Shown: positions 20,270 to 33,685, counted from the stretch's first letter. The stretch: DNA of 64,000 bases from Fragilaria crotonensis (GCA_022925895.1 JAKSYS010000283.1:1-64000); one strand, 5' to 3'. Translations and numbers: made by a program. Notes: generated by a model from the sequence alone, not told the origin.

Positions 20270-23200
20270 ATGTTCAGTTGCTTCAATCCCATCACCGGCG
20301 GCCGAGTCGGCGAAATCGTGCGCCAAGAGTCTGCATGGTGCTGCAAGAGCAAGGAAAATAAGTTCGAAAAGTTCTGCGAGACCTATAAGGATTTCATTGA
20401 CGTCCCTGGTGCCTATGCAAACTTCGCTGGTAAGTGGGAAACTGAGAAGAAAGCTGCAGGAAAGCCGCGCCTTCTCCGCGCCTTGGTGAAATCCTTCTAC
20501 GGCGACCTCTTGAAGGCTTTCTTTTCGAAGCTGGTCTGGTCCATTCTCGTTATCTTCTCCATCTGGTACTTCGTCTTCGAGATCTTGGCTTTCATCAAGA
20601 ACAGGTGGTCAGCGACTCAAGAGAAAACCAACCAGGAACTGTACCTTTGTGCCGGTTTCTTCGGGACCATGTTTGTGCTCTCAGTCGGAATCCAGCAAAT
20701 GGGCATCTTCTCTAGTATCTTGGGCCTCAAGGTGAAGGCTGCCCTAACCACGACGATCTACAAGAAGATGATCTCTCGCGAGGCGTATGGTTCGAATGCC
20801 AATGTTGTGTCGCTTGTGTCGAAGGATGTCGAGAAGCTTGCTGAGGCGTGCTTGAGTCTGCAGTACTTGTGGTCCGGCATTTTCGAGACGTTGGCAGTTT
20901 TGGCCGTTGTGTTTTCACTGTTGGGCATAACCATCCTTCCTGGGGTTGGTTTGATGCTTGTGTTCCTTCCGCTCCAGTACTACCTGGGAGTAGTTGTGGC
21001 CTACCGTAAGAAGGAGCTGGCAAAGGTGTCGAGCAAGCGCATCTCGTTGATGGAAGAAATCATGCGTGGTATCAAATTGATTAAGATTTATGGGTGGGAG
21101 TCCTCATTCTCCAAGAATCTTAGCGAGATTCGTTCCGAGGAAGCCGCTATGCTAGACCGTATCAATCGCATCAAGGCGTCGATGCTGGGCTTGATCTTCT
21201 GCTTGCCTCCGCTCATGTGCATGGTGATCTTCGGCACTCAGGAGGCTACTGGACAGATCGAGTCTGTCGTCGTGTTCACGTCGCTCTCGTTCTTCAATAC
21301 CCTACGCGTTCCTTTCTCGAAGCTTCCCAAGAGTCTTCGTGATGTGCTGGATGGAATTTCCTGCCTGGAACGAATCCAGAACTTTTTTTGGAGCCCGAGC
21401 TGGCCATCTCGGAGAAAGGATGAAGTTGGATCCTCCACTCACCAGGGATCATGTTCCGCAATGCGTCCTTGTCCTACGGACGTGGAGCGAGCATCGTTCT
21501 CAGCAACATCAACCTCAACATTCCGCGTGGATCGCTGATGATGGTGGCAGGTCCAGTGGCGTCGGGCAAGTCCAACCTTCTCAAGTCCATCTTGGGTGAT
21601 TTGACCATCCGCGAAGGTGCCTGCTTTGTCAGTCAGTCGAAAGCGTATGTGCCCCAGACTCCATGGACGGCTCTAGGAACGGTGCGGGAGAACATTCTGT
21701 TCGGGAAACCATATGATGAGGTGTTTTACCACAAGGTCCTGCACGCATGCGCGCTAGAGACCGACTTGAAGATAATGGAAGACGGAGACCAGACGTGGAT
21801 CGGAGAACGTGGTGGGAACTTGTCAGGAGGACAGAAGCAGCGCATTGCCTTGGCACGCGCCGCCTACAGTCGCGCCGACCTCTACGTGCTGGATTCGCCC
21901 TTGTCCGCTGTGGACATGTACACGTGCCAGCACATTTTCAAGTTTTGCATCCGAGACCTTATGATCGGTGGTGGTGGTACGGTGGTATTGGCCACCCACC
22001 AGACGGAGTTGTTCTCCAAGTCGGATCATTTGGTGGTGATGGCAGGCGGGAAGGCAGCGTACAATGACAAATACACCTTCAATGGCATCAAGCATTTGTT
22101 TCCCAACTTCTGCGGTGATACGGAGGCAGATGATGCTGCGAAATCGGATGACGAGATGTCGAAGCCGTCAAAGCGTCGTTGAGTCCGACAAGAACGGCGC
22201 GGAGGACCACGTGGAGCACGAGGTTCATGTGCCGGAGTCACCAGCGCACGTACACGACGACGACAAGAGGAGTTACTACCTGTGGTATCTCAACCAGATA
22301 GGCATCGGCATGTTCGCTACGGCGACCTTGATCTTCATCGTTGGCCAGACCATGCGTGTGTACAGTGACGCCTGGATATCCGTGTGGTCGAAGCGGATGT
22401 ACGCCGCTCAAGGTTATGACTCTGACGCATTCTATGCTGGTTTGTATGCTTTGCTGGTTATGGTCTTCCTTGTACTTGCATTCGTTCGTGCCTACTTCTG
22501 GTTCTACGTGGGAGAGATTGGTGCCAACAAGATTCACAACGCCGCCTTCATCGGCGCTGCCCTGGCTCCCATGCACTTCTTTCACGTCACTCCCATCGGA
22601 GAGTTGCTCTCGTTCTTCTCGCATGATATCGACACGATCGATGACATGTTGGTGGACAACACGCTGATGCTTCAAATCTTCTTTTGGATTCTAATCCTCG
22701 CTTTGGGAGTGGTCGCGTACAGCTTGCCATTGTTCCTCGCCATTGTGGGTGCGCTCACGGTCGTGTACGTGTACATTGTGCGCATCTTCATCCGCACGTC
22801 CGTGCCATTGGAGCATGCCGCCGGAGAGCACCTGAGTCACGTCATTGCGCACACTTCAGAGACGCTGAGCGGCTTGGCAGTTGTGCGTGCCTTCCGGATG
22901 CAGGATCGCTTTGTCAGCGAGAACCTCAAATTCCAAAGTCAGTCTACTGTGGCCTCCTTCTCCATTGCAAACCTTTCCCTCTGGCTTGCCTTCCGAGTAG
23001 ACATCATCGGTTCGTTGTTGGTGTTGGGATGCTGCTTGCTAGCCGTGTTGGACACCAGCATGGACGCTGCCACTGCGGGATTAATTGTGAGCAATTCCTT
23101 CCAGATTCTTTTGTTCTTCAGCATCATGTCCCGCACCATGGGTGAAGTGCACGACAACATGAGTTCTGCTGAGAAGGCGCGCGCAATGACGGAACTGGAG

Positions 23201-24058
23201 GCAGAACACCAGCCTACGGATGAGATCACGGACATGCCAACCAAGTGGCCTTCAAAGGGAGAGATTCAGTTCGACAAGGTGGTGATGCCATATTTGCCGG
23301 GGCACCCTCCCGTTCTGAAGGGCATCAGTTTCTCCATCCGCGAAGGCGAGAAGGTTGGAGTGGTTGGTCGTACTGGTGCCGGTAAGAGTTCGCTCATTGT
23401 GGCATTGTACCGATTGGCTGAAATCTCAGCGGGCAAGATCCACGTCGACTCGATTGATTGTTCGCGGGTGAACTTGAACAAATTGCGCAGAAGTATGGCG
23501 ATCATCCCTCAAGAACCAGTCATGTTCGGAGGCACCCTCCGCACCAACCTTGATCCATTCAACGAGCACGATGACAAGGAGCTCTTGGAAGCGCTGCACA
23601 AGTGCTTGCTTGGGGCGATGGTGGATTCTCACGAGGATGGACTGAACGCTGAGGTTGAGACCATGGGAACCAACTTCTCCCTGGGCACCCAGCAGCTGAT
23701 CTGCTTGGCACGCGCCATGTTGAACCCATCCCGAATCTTGCTCCTGGACGAGGCAACAGCAGCATTGGACTCGGACACAAATGCTGCTGTGCAGAAAGTG
23801 TTGAAGGATCACTTCTCAGATCGAACAATCTTCACGATTGCGCATCGCTTGGATACGATTATTGATTCGGACCGCATCCTCGTTATGAACGCCGGTGTTG
23901 TTTCTGAGTTTGCTTCACCCCACGAACTCCTTCAGAATCCTGAGTCCTTGTTCTATGAGCTGTGCATGAACGCAGGCAAGGCTCAGTTTGCTGAGCTTTC
24001 TGCCAGGGCGAGGGCTAAGTTAGACTGCCCGAACGCCTTCAAGCAGGTGTGGGCATGA
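20270..24058 (+). pseudogene. ABCC/MRP-type ABC transporter, copy 1 (frame-broken)
   Basis: Same architecture as the open copy at 38467-42258: membrane domain 1, NBD1, membrane domain 2, NBD2. Relative to that copy the frame is lost by a missing G near 21445-21450 (CAGGGATC for CAGGGGATC) and by two further single-base losses at about 22166-22182. Between and after these points the sequence is almost identical, and all ATP-binding motifs are present. Copies 1 and 3 also share a compensated shift near 21381-21420. The breaks lie mainly in short homopolymers within a repeat, so consensus error is as likely as true loss. Start ATG at 20270 as in the other copies. Confidence 0.85.
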
Positions 24059-24584
24059 TCAAGGATCCGAGTCGCAGTTGTGTGATACAAAGAACTGCGT
24101 CCATGGTTGAGGATGTGTTAATTCGCCACAAGTTGTCGGAAGGTATCATGCTAGTACGCCGGGGCAACTGTTGAATGCATTGTGAATATTACTGCGCGTG
24201 TGAACTTGCTTTACATTGAATACATAAGAGAATGTTGTAAGGTTTTCTTCGAGAACGAAGAATATCAACTCTAATTGAATTAAGACCTAAAAAATATGGC
24301 AAGCTTCGTAGAATTTTATACAAGGTGGCTCGTTATCTTGGAATTGGGATTGGCGTGAATCAATAGGACCTGCCGAGACTCAGCAAGATGTCACGTCAGC
24401 ACCGTTTCTACTCGTAATCAGCACTCAAGGATTGTGCTACAGCTCCCAGGCCAGGACGATTTCCCCATAACGAGTTCAGCATCGATTGAAGGTCGCGGGG
24501 GACAAGAAGAGAACTGTCAGACTCTGCTTTCTTCTTTGTATTCGGTATTGGACAGAGATCGTGTGCTCTCTCTAGCAAATTAAT

Positions 24585-24709
24585 GACCGCATCCTCGTTA
24601 TGAACGCCGGTGTTGTTTCTGAGTTTGCTTCACCCCACGAATTCCTGCAGAATCCTGAATCCTTGTTCTATGAGCTGTGCATTAACGCAGGCAAGGCTCA
24701 GTTTGCGGA
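24585..24709 (+). pseudogene. Truncated ABC gene 3' fragment, unit 1
   Basis: About 125 bp homologous to the end of NBD2 (DRILVMNAGVVSEFASPHE region), joined abruptly to ABC 3'-flank sequence on its left and unrelated DNA on its right. At two diagnostic sites (CCTGAATCC, TTTGCGGA) it matches copy 3 rather than copies 1 and 2. It is a scar of an earlier duplication breakpoint. An ORF running 24600-24935 through it is accidental. Confidence 0.8.
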
Positions 24710-25139
24710 TCCACCATGGGCGCCAACGAGGAGACAGAAAGAAAGGGCATATGCGATGACGCGGCGCGGCTCTATAGATTCGCCGTACATGCGGAGCGAC
24801 ACCAGAGCGACGACAGTCGCAGAAACCGGACTGACGTGGGCTGACGTGGTACGTCGAAGGTTAGTGCCCATGCCATTAGCGAATCGAACTAAAGCTGTTT
24901 CGAGATCATTATCTCAAAACAACCCATTGAAGTAGAACATGGTTTAAGTGACTCTCCTTTGGTTCGGTTCAAAGCAGTTTTTATGCGGTACCAGTAGCTG
25001 ACATAGTACTTAACAGAACTCCTGTTTCTCATTTTCACTTACTACAAAGTCCTAACCTGGTTATTGCGTGTTCTTTTATTGTGTCCTTTTTGGCCACAAT
25101 CTGAACATTTAATTGATGATTCCTCTCAATCAAGAAACT

Positions 25140-25177
25140 CACTTTGTGGACAAAGTTGTCACTTTGTCAACAAAGTG
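25140..25177. repeat. Pair of CACTTTGTNNACAAAGTG inverted motifs
   Basis: Two adjacent near-palindromes with arms CACTTTGT/ACAAAGTG, capable of hairpins. They are present again in unit 2 (about 34239-34276). They could be the terminal structure of the neighbouring relic; the role is unknown. Confidence 0.45.
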
Positions 25178-26071
25178 TATGCTTCCTGCTGGGTGCCAAT
25201 TCTGTCGCTTGCTTTGTTACAGCGTGAGGCCTTGTCATTGTTATGATATCGAAAGCTCCGACGAACTGATTCAGCCTTCAGCCCAGCACTTTACTACACA
25301 GGTCGGATGGATACACTAACTTTTTGGTTCCTACGCAAACATTTGGTGAAAAGTCGTATTTGAGCATTTTTGCATGGAGAACCTGTTCATTTTCTCATGT
25401 TGAAGCATCACTCTTATTTGATTAGAAGCAAGGTTCAGTGGCTGGCTGGTCCATCTTACAGTGCATTGCACTGCGTATTTGATTGTGAAACTTGTTTGGA
25501 GTTTGAATTTTCCCATTTTGAGCCAGGCGTCCCCTTCAATGCTGCCCTATGCCGCTCAATATTTGTCAATGCTTGCTTGCGACAGTTATAGCTGCGCCTG
25601 CAATCTCGTACCGCGCCATAAACTCATGTGATTTCTTTGGTAGCTAATCAATGAAATCTTGGGCTGTCAGGGTCACAATACTCATTGATTTGCATGGACC
25701 ATTATCATCACCATGGTCAGAACAACTAGGGTCAAACCTGATGCAAGGAGGCAGAGGAGGCCCAGCAAGAGCAGACCTTCTACATACAAGAAGAGGCCAC
25801 AAGGCCTTCTTGATTGTTATGCTTGCAACATTGCTCTCAACGTTGTTACAAGAAAGGTTGAGATTGTGAAAGCAAACAACAATGGCTTGGTACCGTATTG
25901 TGCACTCAATGACATTGTCACCCAATTGAAGCCAACCAAGGAGATGCAGAGATCTCATGTCTAGCTAGCTAGTAGAAGCTCAAAAAACTTAAGAACTGTG
26001 AACCAATGCCCCAGCCAAGGGCAATGTCAACAGCTTGACCCTTTCTCCATTGACAGCCAACTGACACAGGA

Positions 26072-27692
26072 ATGTCTGCTACTTCAGTCAACAACAGGAT
26101 GAGCCATACTGCTAGTTTTGCTACTAATGCTGCTGGTGAAGACAGTTTTGCTACTAGTACGGTGCCAAGGGATGATGCTGATTTAGTAGTTCTTCCTGGC
26201 GGGAGGCCTAAAGGCAGCACCTTGAAAAGCAACAAGATGCCAAGGAACTTGAACGACTGGCAACCTTTGAGGCTGCTCGAGTCTACAAACAAACACTTGA
26301 TCAGCGACAAAAGCTCAAGTTGCTGTCTCATGAGCGGAAAACTAAAATACTATTATAGCAAATGCAACGGTAACAAAGCTAGTACAAGGTTCGCAACAGC
26401 TTCACTATCAGTGCATCCGCCATTCAAAGTTGTACAAGAGGAACAATCTCAATCCAGCCATGCCACAAGGAACTCCATCGCCAATGTGATCCTCCAACTT
26501 GCAAGAATGTGTTGTCCAAGGATCAATCCCACCACAAGGCTCCATCTTGCGAATTCATTGATCGAGGGTACTGAACTTGCTAAAGTAATCGTTGCCATAA
26601 GTAGGAAAGCACAGCCTCAATAACAAATTATTTGTCTCTGTCTCTTCTGGCAACTGCTGGTACAACTGTGACCGGCACCACAGTACCAGCATCTCTGGGA
26701 ACAACATCATCAACTGCAGCAGCCATTCGCTCCAGAATAACAATGAAAGAGCAACACGCGGCGAGCAACAGATCCGAAAGATTACGAAGCCCATTGTCGA
26801 TCACTTCAATCCTCTCTGGGAAGCACGCAATGCTGCGCTGCATTCAACCGCAGATGACGACCTTCAATTGATAAGATCGGAAGAAGCGAACGAGGTACGA
26901 TGCTATCATAGTCACCCACATTTACTCAAATTTGATGATCGACATTACTGCAACCGACCACATGAAATTGACGAAGGTGGTTAAGGATAGTGAAGAAATC
27001 AATACAGGCGCAGTAAGCAATTGATCTCAACAGACCCTGATCACTTCCTATTTCACAACAGTATAACAGTACGCGTGCAGCGGATGGACAAGTAGACAAA
27101 AGTCCTCGCGAGGAATCTTGCCGGGATGGGGTGCACAGGCATAAACAAAAAAACGTGAGTTGCCGCTAAGAAAAGAGTAAGTTGGTGCTGAGTTTGCAAT
27201 TGACAAACAAGACATTACTGACATTATTGTTGGACAAGCATCATGAGCAAACTTGTCTGCTCGCATTGAAAGCAATGAAAAAGCAATTGCTGAACAAGGT
27301 TGGGACGATTGAACTTCAACTGTTTGTTGCATCCTGAAATTGTATCAACAAAGCAGCACCAAGGAGAAATCAGCAGTTGTGGCAATGGTGGGCACCAAGA
27401 CATCAGAACTGCAATGCCATTATGAGACCAAGCAGATGAAGATCAATCTGAGAACGAACAAATTTAGCAGCTGGAAGGTACACCGCCACAATTTTATCTC
27501 TCGCAAGGCTTGACTGGATCACTCATTGACACAGTCCTTGATAAAAGGAAACAAGATGATGCCAGAACTGGAGTAAACCGTGAAGAGAACCGTCAGAAGC
27601 AAATTCAAGTGTCTGCTTTCTTTGGCCAAAGCAACAACAACGGGCCATCCAGCCGCCCGTTGTTGTTACAAGAATACATCACAAAAAGTTGA
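26072..27692 (+). pseudogene. DDE transposase relic, unit 1 spacer
   Basis: Fragments in several frames recall a transposase family common in diatom genomes: LPGGRPKGST (about 26200), NPAMPQGTPSPM (about 26453), then HLANSLIEGTE (about 26540), and near 27300 LNFNCLLHPEI. These appear in the order expected of one protein but need multiple frame changes. It is probably Tc1/mariner/IS630-like; family assignment is from memory of motifs only. It is non-functional and duplicated in unit 2. Confidence 0.45.
27633..27667. repeat. 13-bp perfect inverted repeat with 9-nt loop, unit 1
   Basis: Left arm AACAACAACGGGC (27633-27645), right arm its exact inverse (27655-27667). It lies at the end of the DDE relic and recurs in unit 2 at 36731-36765. 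It could be part of the relic's end; it does not resemble a host RNA gene. Confidence 0.6.
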
Positions 27693-28837
27693 CAGTGATG
27701 TTGAAAGCCCTTGATGTTGTTTGGTAGCACCTAAAACCAAGATGACTCTCCCTCAGTTTTTCCGTCTTCTCAAATTTGAGGATATGAGCGGCTTGTATTG
27801 CAAGGCAGAGTCACCAACAAAGCCAGGAAGTCCAGCGATAACATATTCTTAAGTCAGAGCAATGTGCAGCTTTTGCATTTCTAGCTAGTCGTAGGAGCAA
27901 TCACGTACTTGTCAAACAGTACTATGGTGCTCCCCAACAACAGGAATGAATGCGAGAAAACACAGACAACTTCCTTGCTGATTCCTCTTGTGTCCTCAGA
28001 CAAGTCATTTAGAAAGGTCAATTCTCAACCAAGATTACGCAGAACACAATGTACGTATTAAGAGCCTAAGTGAAGCCGCTGCTGGTTTCCAAATAGCGTC
28101 GACAGCACCTTCTCTATGAAAATGTTTTTCCTTTCTTGATTCTTTGTCTTTTATGTTTGTTGTGCTTGTACTCTTCCAAATATTGGTGTATCATGTTTGC
28201 ATTCTTGTTCAGCATCAGCACCTCCTTCCTGCGAAAACAGGGAATTCATGAAGAGAAGGTCTGTGACAATGCCTTCCACTTCTTCAAAGGAATTCTTCTG
28301 GATTCACGCGCAGGTCAAATGTTAAGCTTGTCATTTGCAAAACAGCTTGAAAATGTTTGGGGTCAAGTGACTGTCAACCATACTCTTCATACTCATGAGC
28401 AATGGGACAACTGCTGCTCCGGTTTTTGATTTCTGAACAAGTGAGACCTGGGAGCTAGTGTGCTTTTGATTAATGTGTGATGATTATGAAGATACATTCC
28501 AATTCAACGTGATTGCAGTGACGGGCGATTGTAAACTTTTCGTTTCACTCAAGCAACTTTGCTACCGGCCGAAAGGGAAGCAAAAAAAGTTGGAGCTCAT
28601 CTTTCACAAGCAATTACTTGTTTTCTACGATAAGGAAGTGCCTTGTATTTTACATGTCTGTGTGTTCTGGCCAAATCGGTCCAATGTTTTGGACTTCACG
28701 ACCAGTGATGGCGCGCATTCTCTGCCTCATCAGTGACTTTGTGTTTAACGAAAATTCCTTTTTCGTTAAAACATTCCGCGAACACTTGCTGACGTCGTAT
28801 TCGATCACTCAAATAGGTTCGACGATAGACGATAGCC

Positions 28838-28872
28838 ACTTGCGACTTGCGACTTGCGACTTGCGACTTGCG
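28838..28872. repeat. ACTTGCG x5 (unit 2)
   Basis: Five perfect copies of a 7-base unit about 500 bp upstream of ABC copy 2. The same five copies occur at 37933-37967. Confidence 0.85.
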
Positions 28873-29371
28873 AAGCCCGTGTCAGCCTTCGGTACATTCA
28901 TATAGGTAGTGCGTAATCGGAGTATGATACGATTTATTCCGTGACGATCGTCATACAGTACTGAGGTAACAAGAATATGTTCACATCAGTTTTCCAACTG
29001 AGATATGCCAGGAGTACAACCAATCAAAACGATAATGATGATGTCACGCTGACGCGAGCACACAAGAGAGGTAGTGTTCTCGTTTTGAAGTACAGTACCT
29101 GGTACGATGGTGGAGTACTATGTAGAGTAAACAGGTAGGACCCAAAACGTAGGTATGCATATGAACATAGCTTCACCCTACAACGACGTCATCAAACCTT
29201 GTTACATGCACAGTGACATCACGCTCATTAGTTCAACTTTCATGAAAAAGCTCACTCTAGTATCATAGGTCTACTATAACACTATCCAGAAAAAGTCCTC
29301 GATAATTTCGTCCTCACAAAATTGGACTTCGGGCAACTCTCATCCACTGTCCATCTTTCATCGGCTCTACG

Positions 29372-32300
29372 ATGTTCAGTTGCTTCAATCCCATCACCGG
29401 CGGCCGAGTCGGCGAAATCGTGCGCCAAGAGTCTGCATGGTGCTGCAAGAGCAAGGAAAATAAGTTCGAAAAGTTCTGCGAGACCTATAAGGATTTCATT
29501 GACGTCCCTGGTGCCTATGCAAACTTCGCTGGTAAGTGGGAAACTGAGAAGAAAGCTGCAGGAAAGCCGCGCCTTCTCCGCGCCTTGGTGAAATCCTTCT
29601 ACGGCGACCTCTTGAAGGCTTTCTTTCGAAGCTGGTCTGGTCCATTCTCGTTATCTTCTCCATCTGGTACTTCGTCTTCGAGATCTTGGCTTTCATCAAG
29701 AACAGGTCGTCAGCGACTCAAGAGAAAACCAACCAGGAACTGTACCTTTGTGCCGGTTTCTTCGGGACCATGTTTGTGCTCTCAGTCGGAATCCAGCAAA
29801 TGGGCATCTTCTCTAGTATCTTGGGCCTCAAGGTGAAGGCTGCCCTAACCACGACGATCTACAAGAAGATGATCTCTCGCGAGGCGTATGGTTCGAATGC
29901 CAATGTTGTGTCGCTTGTGTCGAAGGATGTCGAGAAGCTTGCTGAGGCGTGCTTGAGTCTGCAGTACTTGTGGTCCGGCATTTTCGAGACGTTGGCAGTT
30001 TTGGCCGTTGTGTTTTCACTGTTGGGCATAACCATCCTTCCTGGGGTTGGTTTGATGCTTGTGTTCCTTCCGCTCCAGTACTACCTGGGAGTAGTTGTGG
30101 CCTACCGTAAGAAGGAGCTGGCAAAGGTGTCGAGCAAGCGCATCTCGTTGATGGAAGAAATCATGCGTGGTATCAAATTGATTAAGATTTATGGGTGGGA
30201 GTCCTCATTCTCCAAGAATCTTAGCGAGATTCGTTCCGAGGAAGCCGCTATGCTAGACCGTATCAATCGCATCAAGGCGTCGATGCTGGGCTTGATCTTC
30301 TGCTTGCCTCCGCTCATGTGCATGGTGATCTTCGGCACTCAGGAGGCTACTGGACAGATCGAGTCTGTCGTCGTGTTCACGTCGCTCTCGTTCTTCAATA
30401 CCCTACGCGTTCCTTTCTCGAAGCTTCCCAAGAGTCTTCGTGATGTGCTGGATGGAATTTCCTGCCTGGAACGAATCCAGAACTTTTTGTTGGAGCCCGA
30501 GCTGGCCATCTCGGAGAGAAAGGATGAAGTTGGATCCTCCACTCACCAGGGGATCATGTTCCGCAATGCGTCCTTGTCCTACGGACGTGGAGCGAGCATC
30601 GTTCTCAGCAACATCAACCTCAACATTCCGCGTGGATCGCTGATGATGGTGGCAGGTCCAGTGGCGTCGGGCAAGTCCAACCTTCTCAAGTCCATCTTGG
30701 GTGATTTGACCATCCGCGAAGGTGCCTGCTTTGTCAGTCAGTCGAAAGCGTATGTGCCCCAGACTCCATGGACGGCTCTAGGAACGGTGCGGGAGAACAT
30801 TCTGTTCGGGAAACCGTATGATGAGGTGTTCTACCACAAGGTCCTGCACGCATGCGCGCTAGAGACCGACTTGAAGATAATGGAAGACGGAGACCAGACG
30901 TGGATCGGAGAACGTGGTGGGAACTTGTCAGGAGGACAGAAGCAGCGCATTGCCTTGGCACGCGCCGCCTACAGTCGCGCCGACCTCTACGTGCTGGATT
31001 CGCCCTTGTCCGCTGTGGACATGTACACGTGCCAGCACATTTTCAAGTTTTGCATCCGAGACCTTATGATCGGTGGTGGTGGTACGGTGGTATTGGCCAC
31101 CCACCAGACGGAGTTGTTCTCCAAGTCGGATCATTTGGTGGTGATGGCAGGCGGGAAGGCAGCGTACAATGACAAATACACCTTCAATGGCATCAAGCAT
31201 TTGTTTCCCAACTTCTGCGGTGATACGGAGGCAGATGATGCTGCGAAATCGGATGACGAGATGTCGAAGCCGTCAAAAGCGTCGTTGGAGTCCGACAAGA
31301 ACGGCGCGGAGGACCACGTGGAGCACGAGGTTCATGTGCCGGAGTCACCAGCGCACGTACACGACGACGACAAGAGGAGTTACTACCTGTGGTATCTCAA
31401 CCAGATAGGCATCGGCATGTTCGCTACGGCGACCTTGATCTTCATCGTTGGCCAGACCATGCGTGTGTACAGTGACGCCTGGATATCCGTGTGGTCGAAG
31501 CGGATGTACGCCGCTCAAGGTTATGACTCTGACGCATTCTATGCTGGTTTGTATGCTTTGCTGGTTATGGTCTTCCTTGTACTTGCATTCGTTCGTGCCT
31601 ACTTCTGGTTCTACGTGGGAGAGATTGGTGCCAACAAGATTCACAACGCCGCCTTCATCGGCGCTGCCCTGGCTCCCATGCACTTCTTTCACGTCACTCC
31701 CATCGGAGAGTTGCTCTCGTTCTTCTCGCATGATATCGACACGATCGATGACATGTTGGTGGACAACACGCTGATGCTTCAAATCTTCTTTTGGATTCTA
31801 ATCCTCGCTTTGGGAGTGGTCGCGTACAGCTTGCCATTGTTCCTCGCCATTGTGGGTGCGCTCACGGTCGTGTACGTGTACATTGTGCGCATCTTCATCC
31901 GCACGTCCGTGCCATTGGAGCATGCCGCCGGAGAGCACCTGAGTCACGTCATTGCGCACACTTCAGAGACGCTGAGCGGCTTAGCAGTTGTGCGTGCCTT
32001 CCGGATGCAGGATCGCTTTGTCAACGAGAACCTCAAATTCCAAAGTCAGTCTACTGTGGCCTCCTTCTCCATTGCAAACCTTTCCCTCTGGCTTGCCTTC
32101 CGAGTAGACATCATCGGTTCGTTGTTGGTGTTGGGATGCTGCTTGCTAGCCGTGTTGGACACCAGCATGGACGCTGCCACTGCGGGATTAATTGTGAGCA
32201 ATTCCTTCCAGATTCTTTTGTTCTTCAGCATCATGTCCCGCACCATGGGTGAAGTGCACGACAACATGAGTTCTGCTGAGAAGGCGCGCGCAATGACGGA

Positions 32301-33159
32301 ACTGGAGGCAGAACACCAGCCTACGGATGAGATCACGGACATGCCAACCAAGTGGCCTTCAAAGGGAGAGATTCAGTTCGACAAGGTGGTGATGCCATAC
32401 CGGGGCACCCTCCCGTTCTGAAGGGCATCAGTTTCTCCATCCGCGAAGGCGAGAAGGTTGGAGTGGTTGGTCGTACTGGTGCCGGTAAGAGTTCGCTCAT
32501 TGTGGCATTGTACCGATTGGCTGAAATCTCAGCGGGCAAGATCCACGTCGACTCGATTGATTGTTCGCGGGTGAACTTGAACAAATTGCGCAGAAGTATG
32601 GCGATCATCCTCAAGAACCAGTCATGTTCGGAGGCACCCTCCGCACCAACCTTGATCCATTCAACGAGCACGATGACAAGGAGCTCTTGGAAGCGCTGCA
32701 CAAGTGCTTGCTTGGGGCGATGGTGGATTCTCACGAGGATGGACTGAACGCTGAGGTTGAGACCATGGGAACCAACTTCTCCTGGGCACCCAGCAGCTGA
32801 TCTGCTTGGCACGCGCCATGTTGAACCCATCCCGAATCTTGCTCCTGGACGAGGCAACAGCAGCATTGGACTCGGACACAAATGCTGCTGTGCAGAAAGT
32901 GTTGAAGGATCACTTCTCAGATCGAACAATCTTCACGATTGCGCATCGCTTGGATACGATTATTGATTCGGACCGCATCCTCGTTATGAACGCCGGAGTT
33001 GTTTCTGAGTTTGCTTCACCCCACGAACTCCTTCAGAATCCTGAGTCCTTGTTCTATGAGCTGTGCATGAACGCAGGCAAGGCTCAGTTTGCTGAGCTTT
33101 CTGCCAGGGCGAGGGCTAAGTTAGACTGCCCGAACGCCTTCAAGCAGGTGTGGGCATGA
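29372..33159 (+). pseudogene. ABCC/MRP-type ABC transporter, copy 2 (recombinant, frame-broken)
   Basis: Full-length homologue of copy 3. Up to position 30831 its variants match copy 3; from 30843 they match copy 1, so it is a recombinant. It alone keeps the family-like linker FLLEPEL before NBD1, where copies 1 and 3 have a locally shifted reading. The frame is broken by a lost T near 29622-29627, a 4-base loss near 32398-32402, and single-base losses near 32609 and 32780; the last three together restore frame. The main open stretch is 29686-32421. Sequencing error in a repeat is a real alternative to true inactivation. Confidence 0.86.
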
Positions 33160-33685
33160 TCAAGGATCCGAGTCGCAGTTGTGTGATACAAAGAACTGCG
33201 TCCATGGTTGAGGATGTGTTAATTCGCCACAAGTTGTCGGAAGGTATCATGCTAGTACGCCGGGGCAACTGTTGAATGCATTGTGAATATTACTGCGCGT
33301 GTGAACTTGCTTTACATTGAATACATAAGAGAATGTTGTAAGGTTTTCTTCGAGAACGAAGAATATCAACTCTAATTGAATTAAGACCTAAAAAATATGG
33401 CAAGCTTCGTAGAATTTTATACAAGGTGGCTCGTTATCTTGGAATTGGGATTGGCGTGAATCAATAGGACCTGCCGAGACTCAGCAAGATGTCACGTCAG
33501 CACCGTTTCTACTCGTAATCAGCACTCAAGGATTGTGCTACAGCTCCCAGGCCAGGACGATTTCCCCATAACGAGTTCAGCATCGATTGAAGGTCGCGGG
33601 GGACAAGAAGAGAACTGTCAGACTCTGCTTTCTTCTTTGTATTCGGTATTGGACAGAGATCGTGTGCTCTCTCTAGCAAATTAAT

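Larger units (their letters stand above)
17346..27813 (+). repeat. Tandem duplication unit 1 (ABC copy 1 plus spacer)
   Basis: Homology to units 2 and 3 begins near AAAGCCAGGAAGTCCAGC. The order within the unit is 5' flank, ABC gene, 3' flank, truncated ABC fragment, DDE-transposase relic. The unit is longer than unit 2 because of an extra segment at about 18233-19665. Its 5' flank is clearly more diverged than those of units 2 and 3. Confidence 0.88.

Noticed and set aside
24600-24935. 111-aa ORF after ABC copies 1 and 2
   Set aside because: Its first third is the truncated NBD2 fragment and the rest has no recognisable content; it exists only because the junction happens to be open.
28838-28872. 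ACTTGCG x5 as a CRISPR-like or regulatory array
   Set aside because: A simple 7-bp tandem repeat without spacers; unit 1 has only two copies, consistent with slippage.
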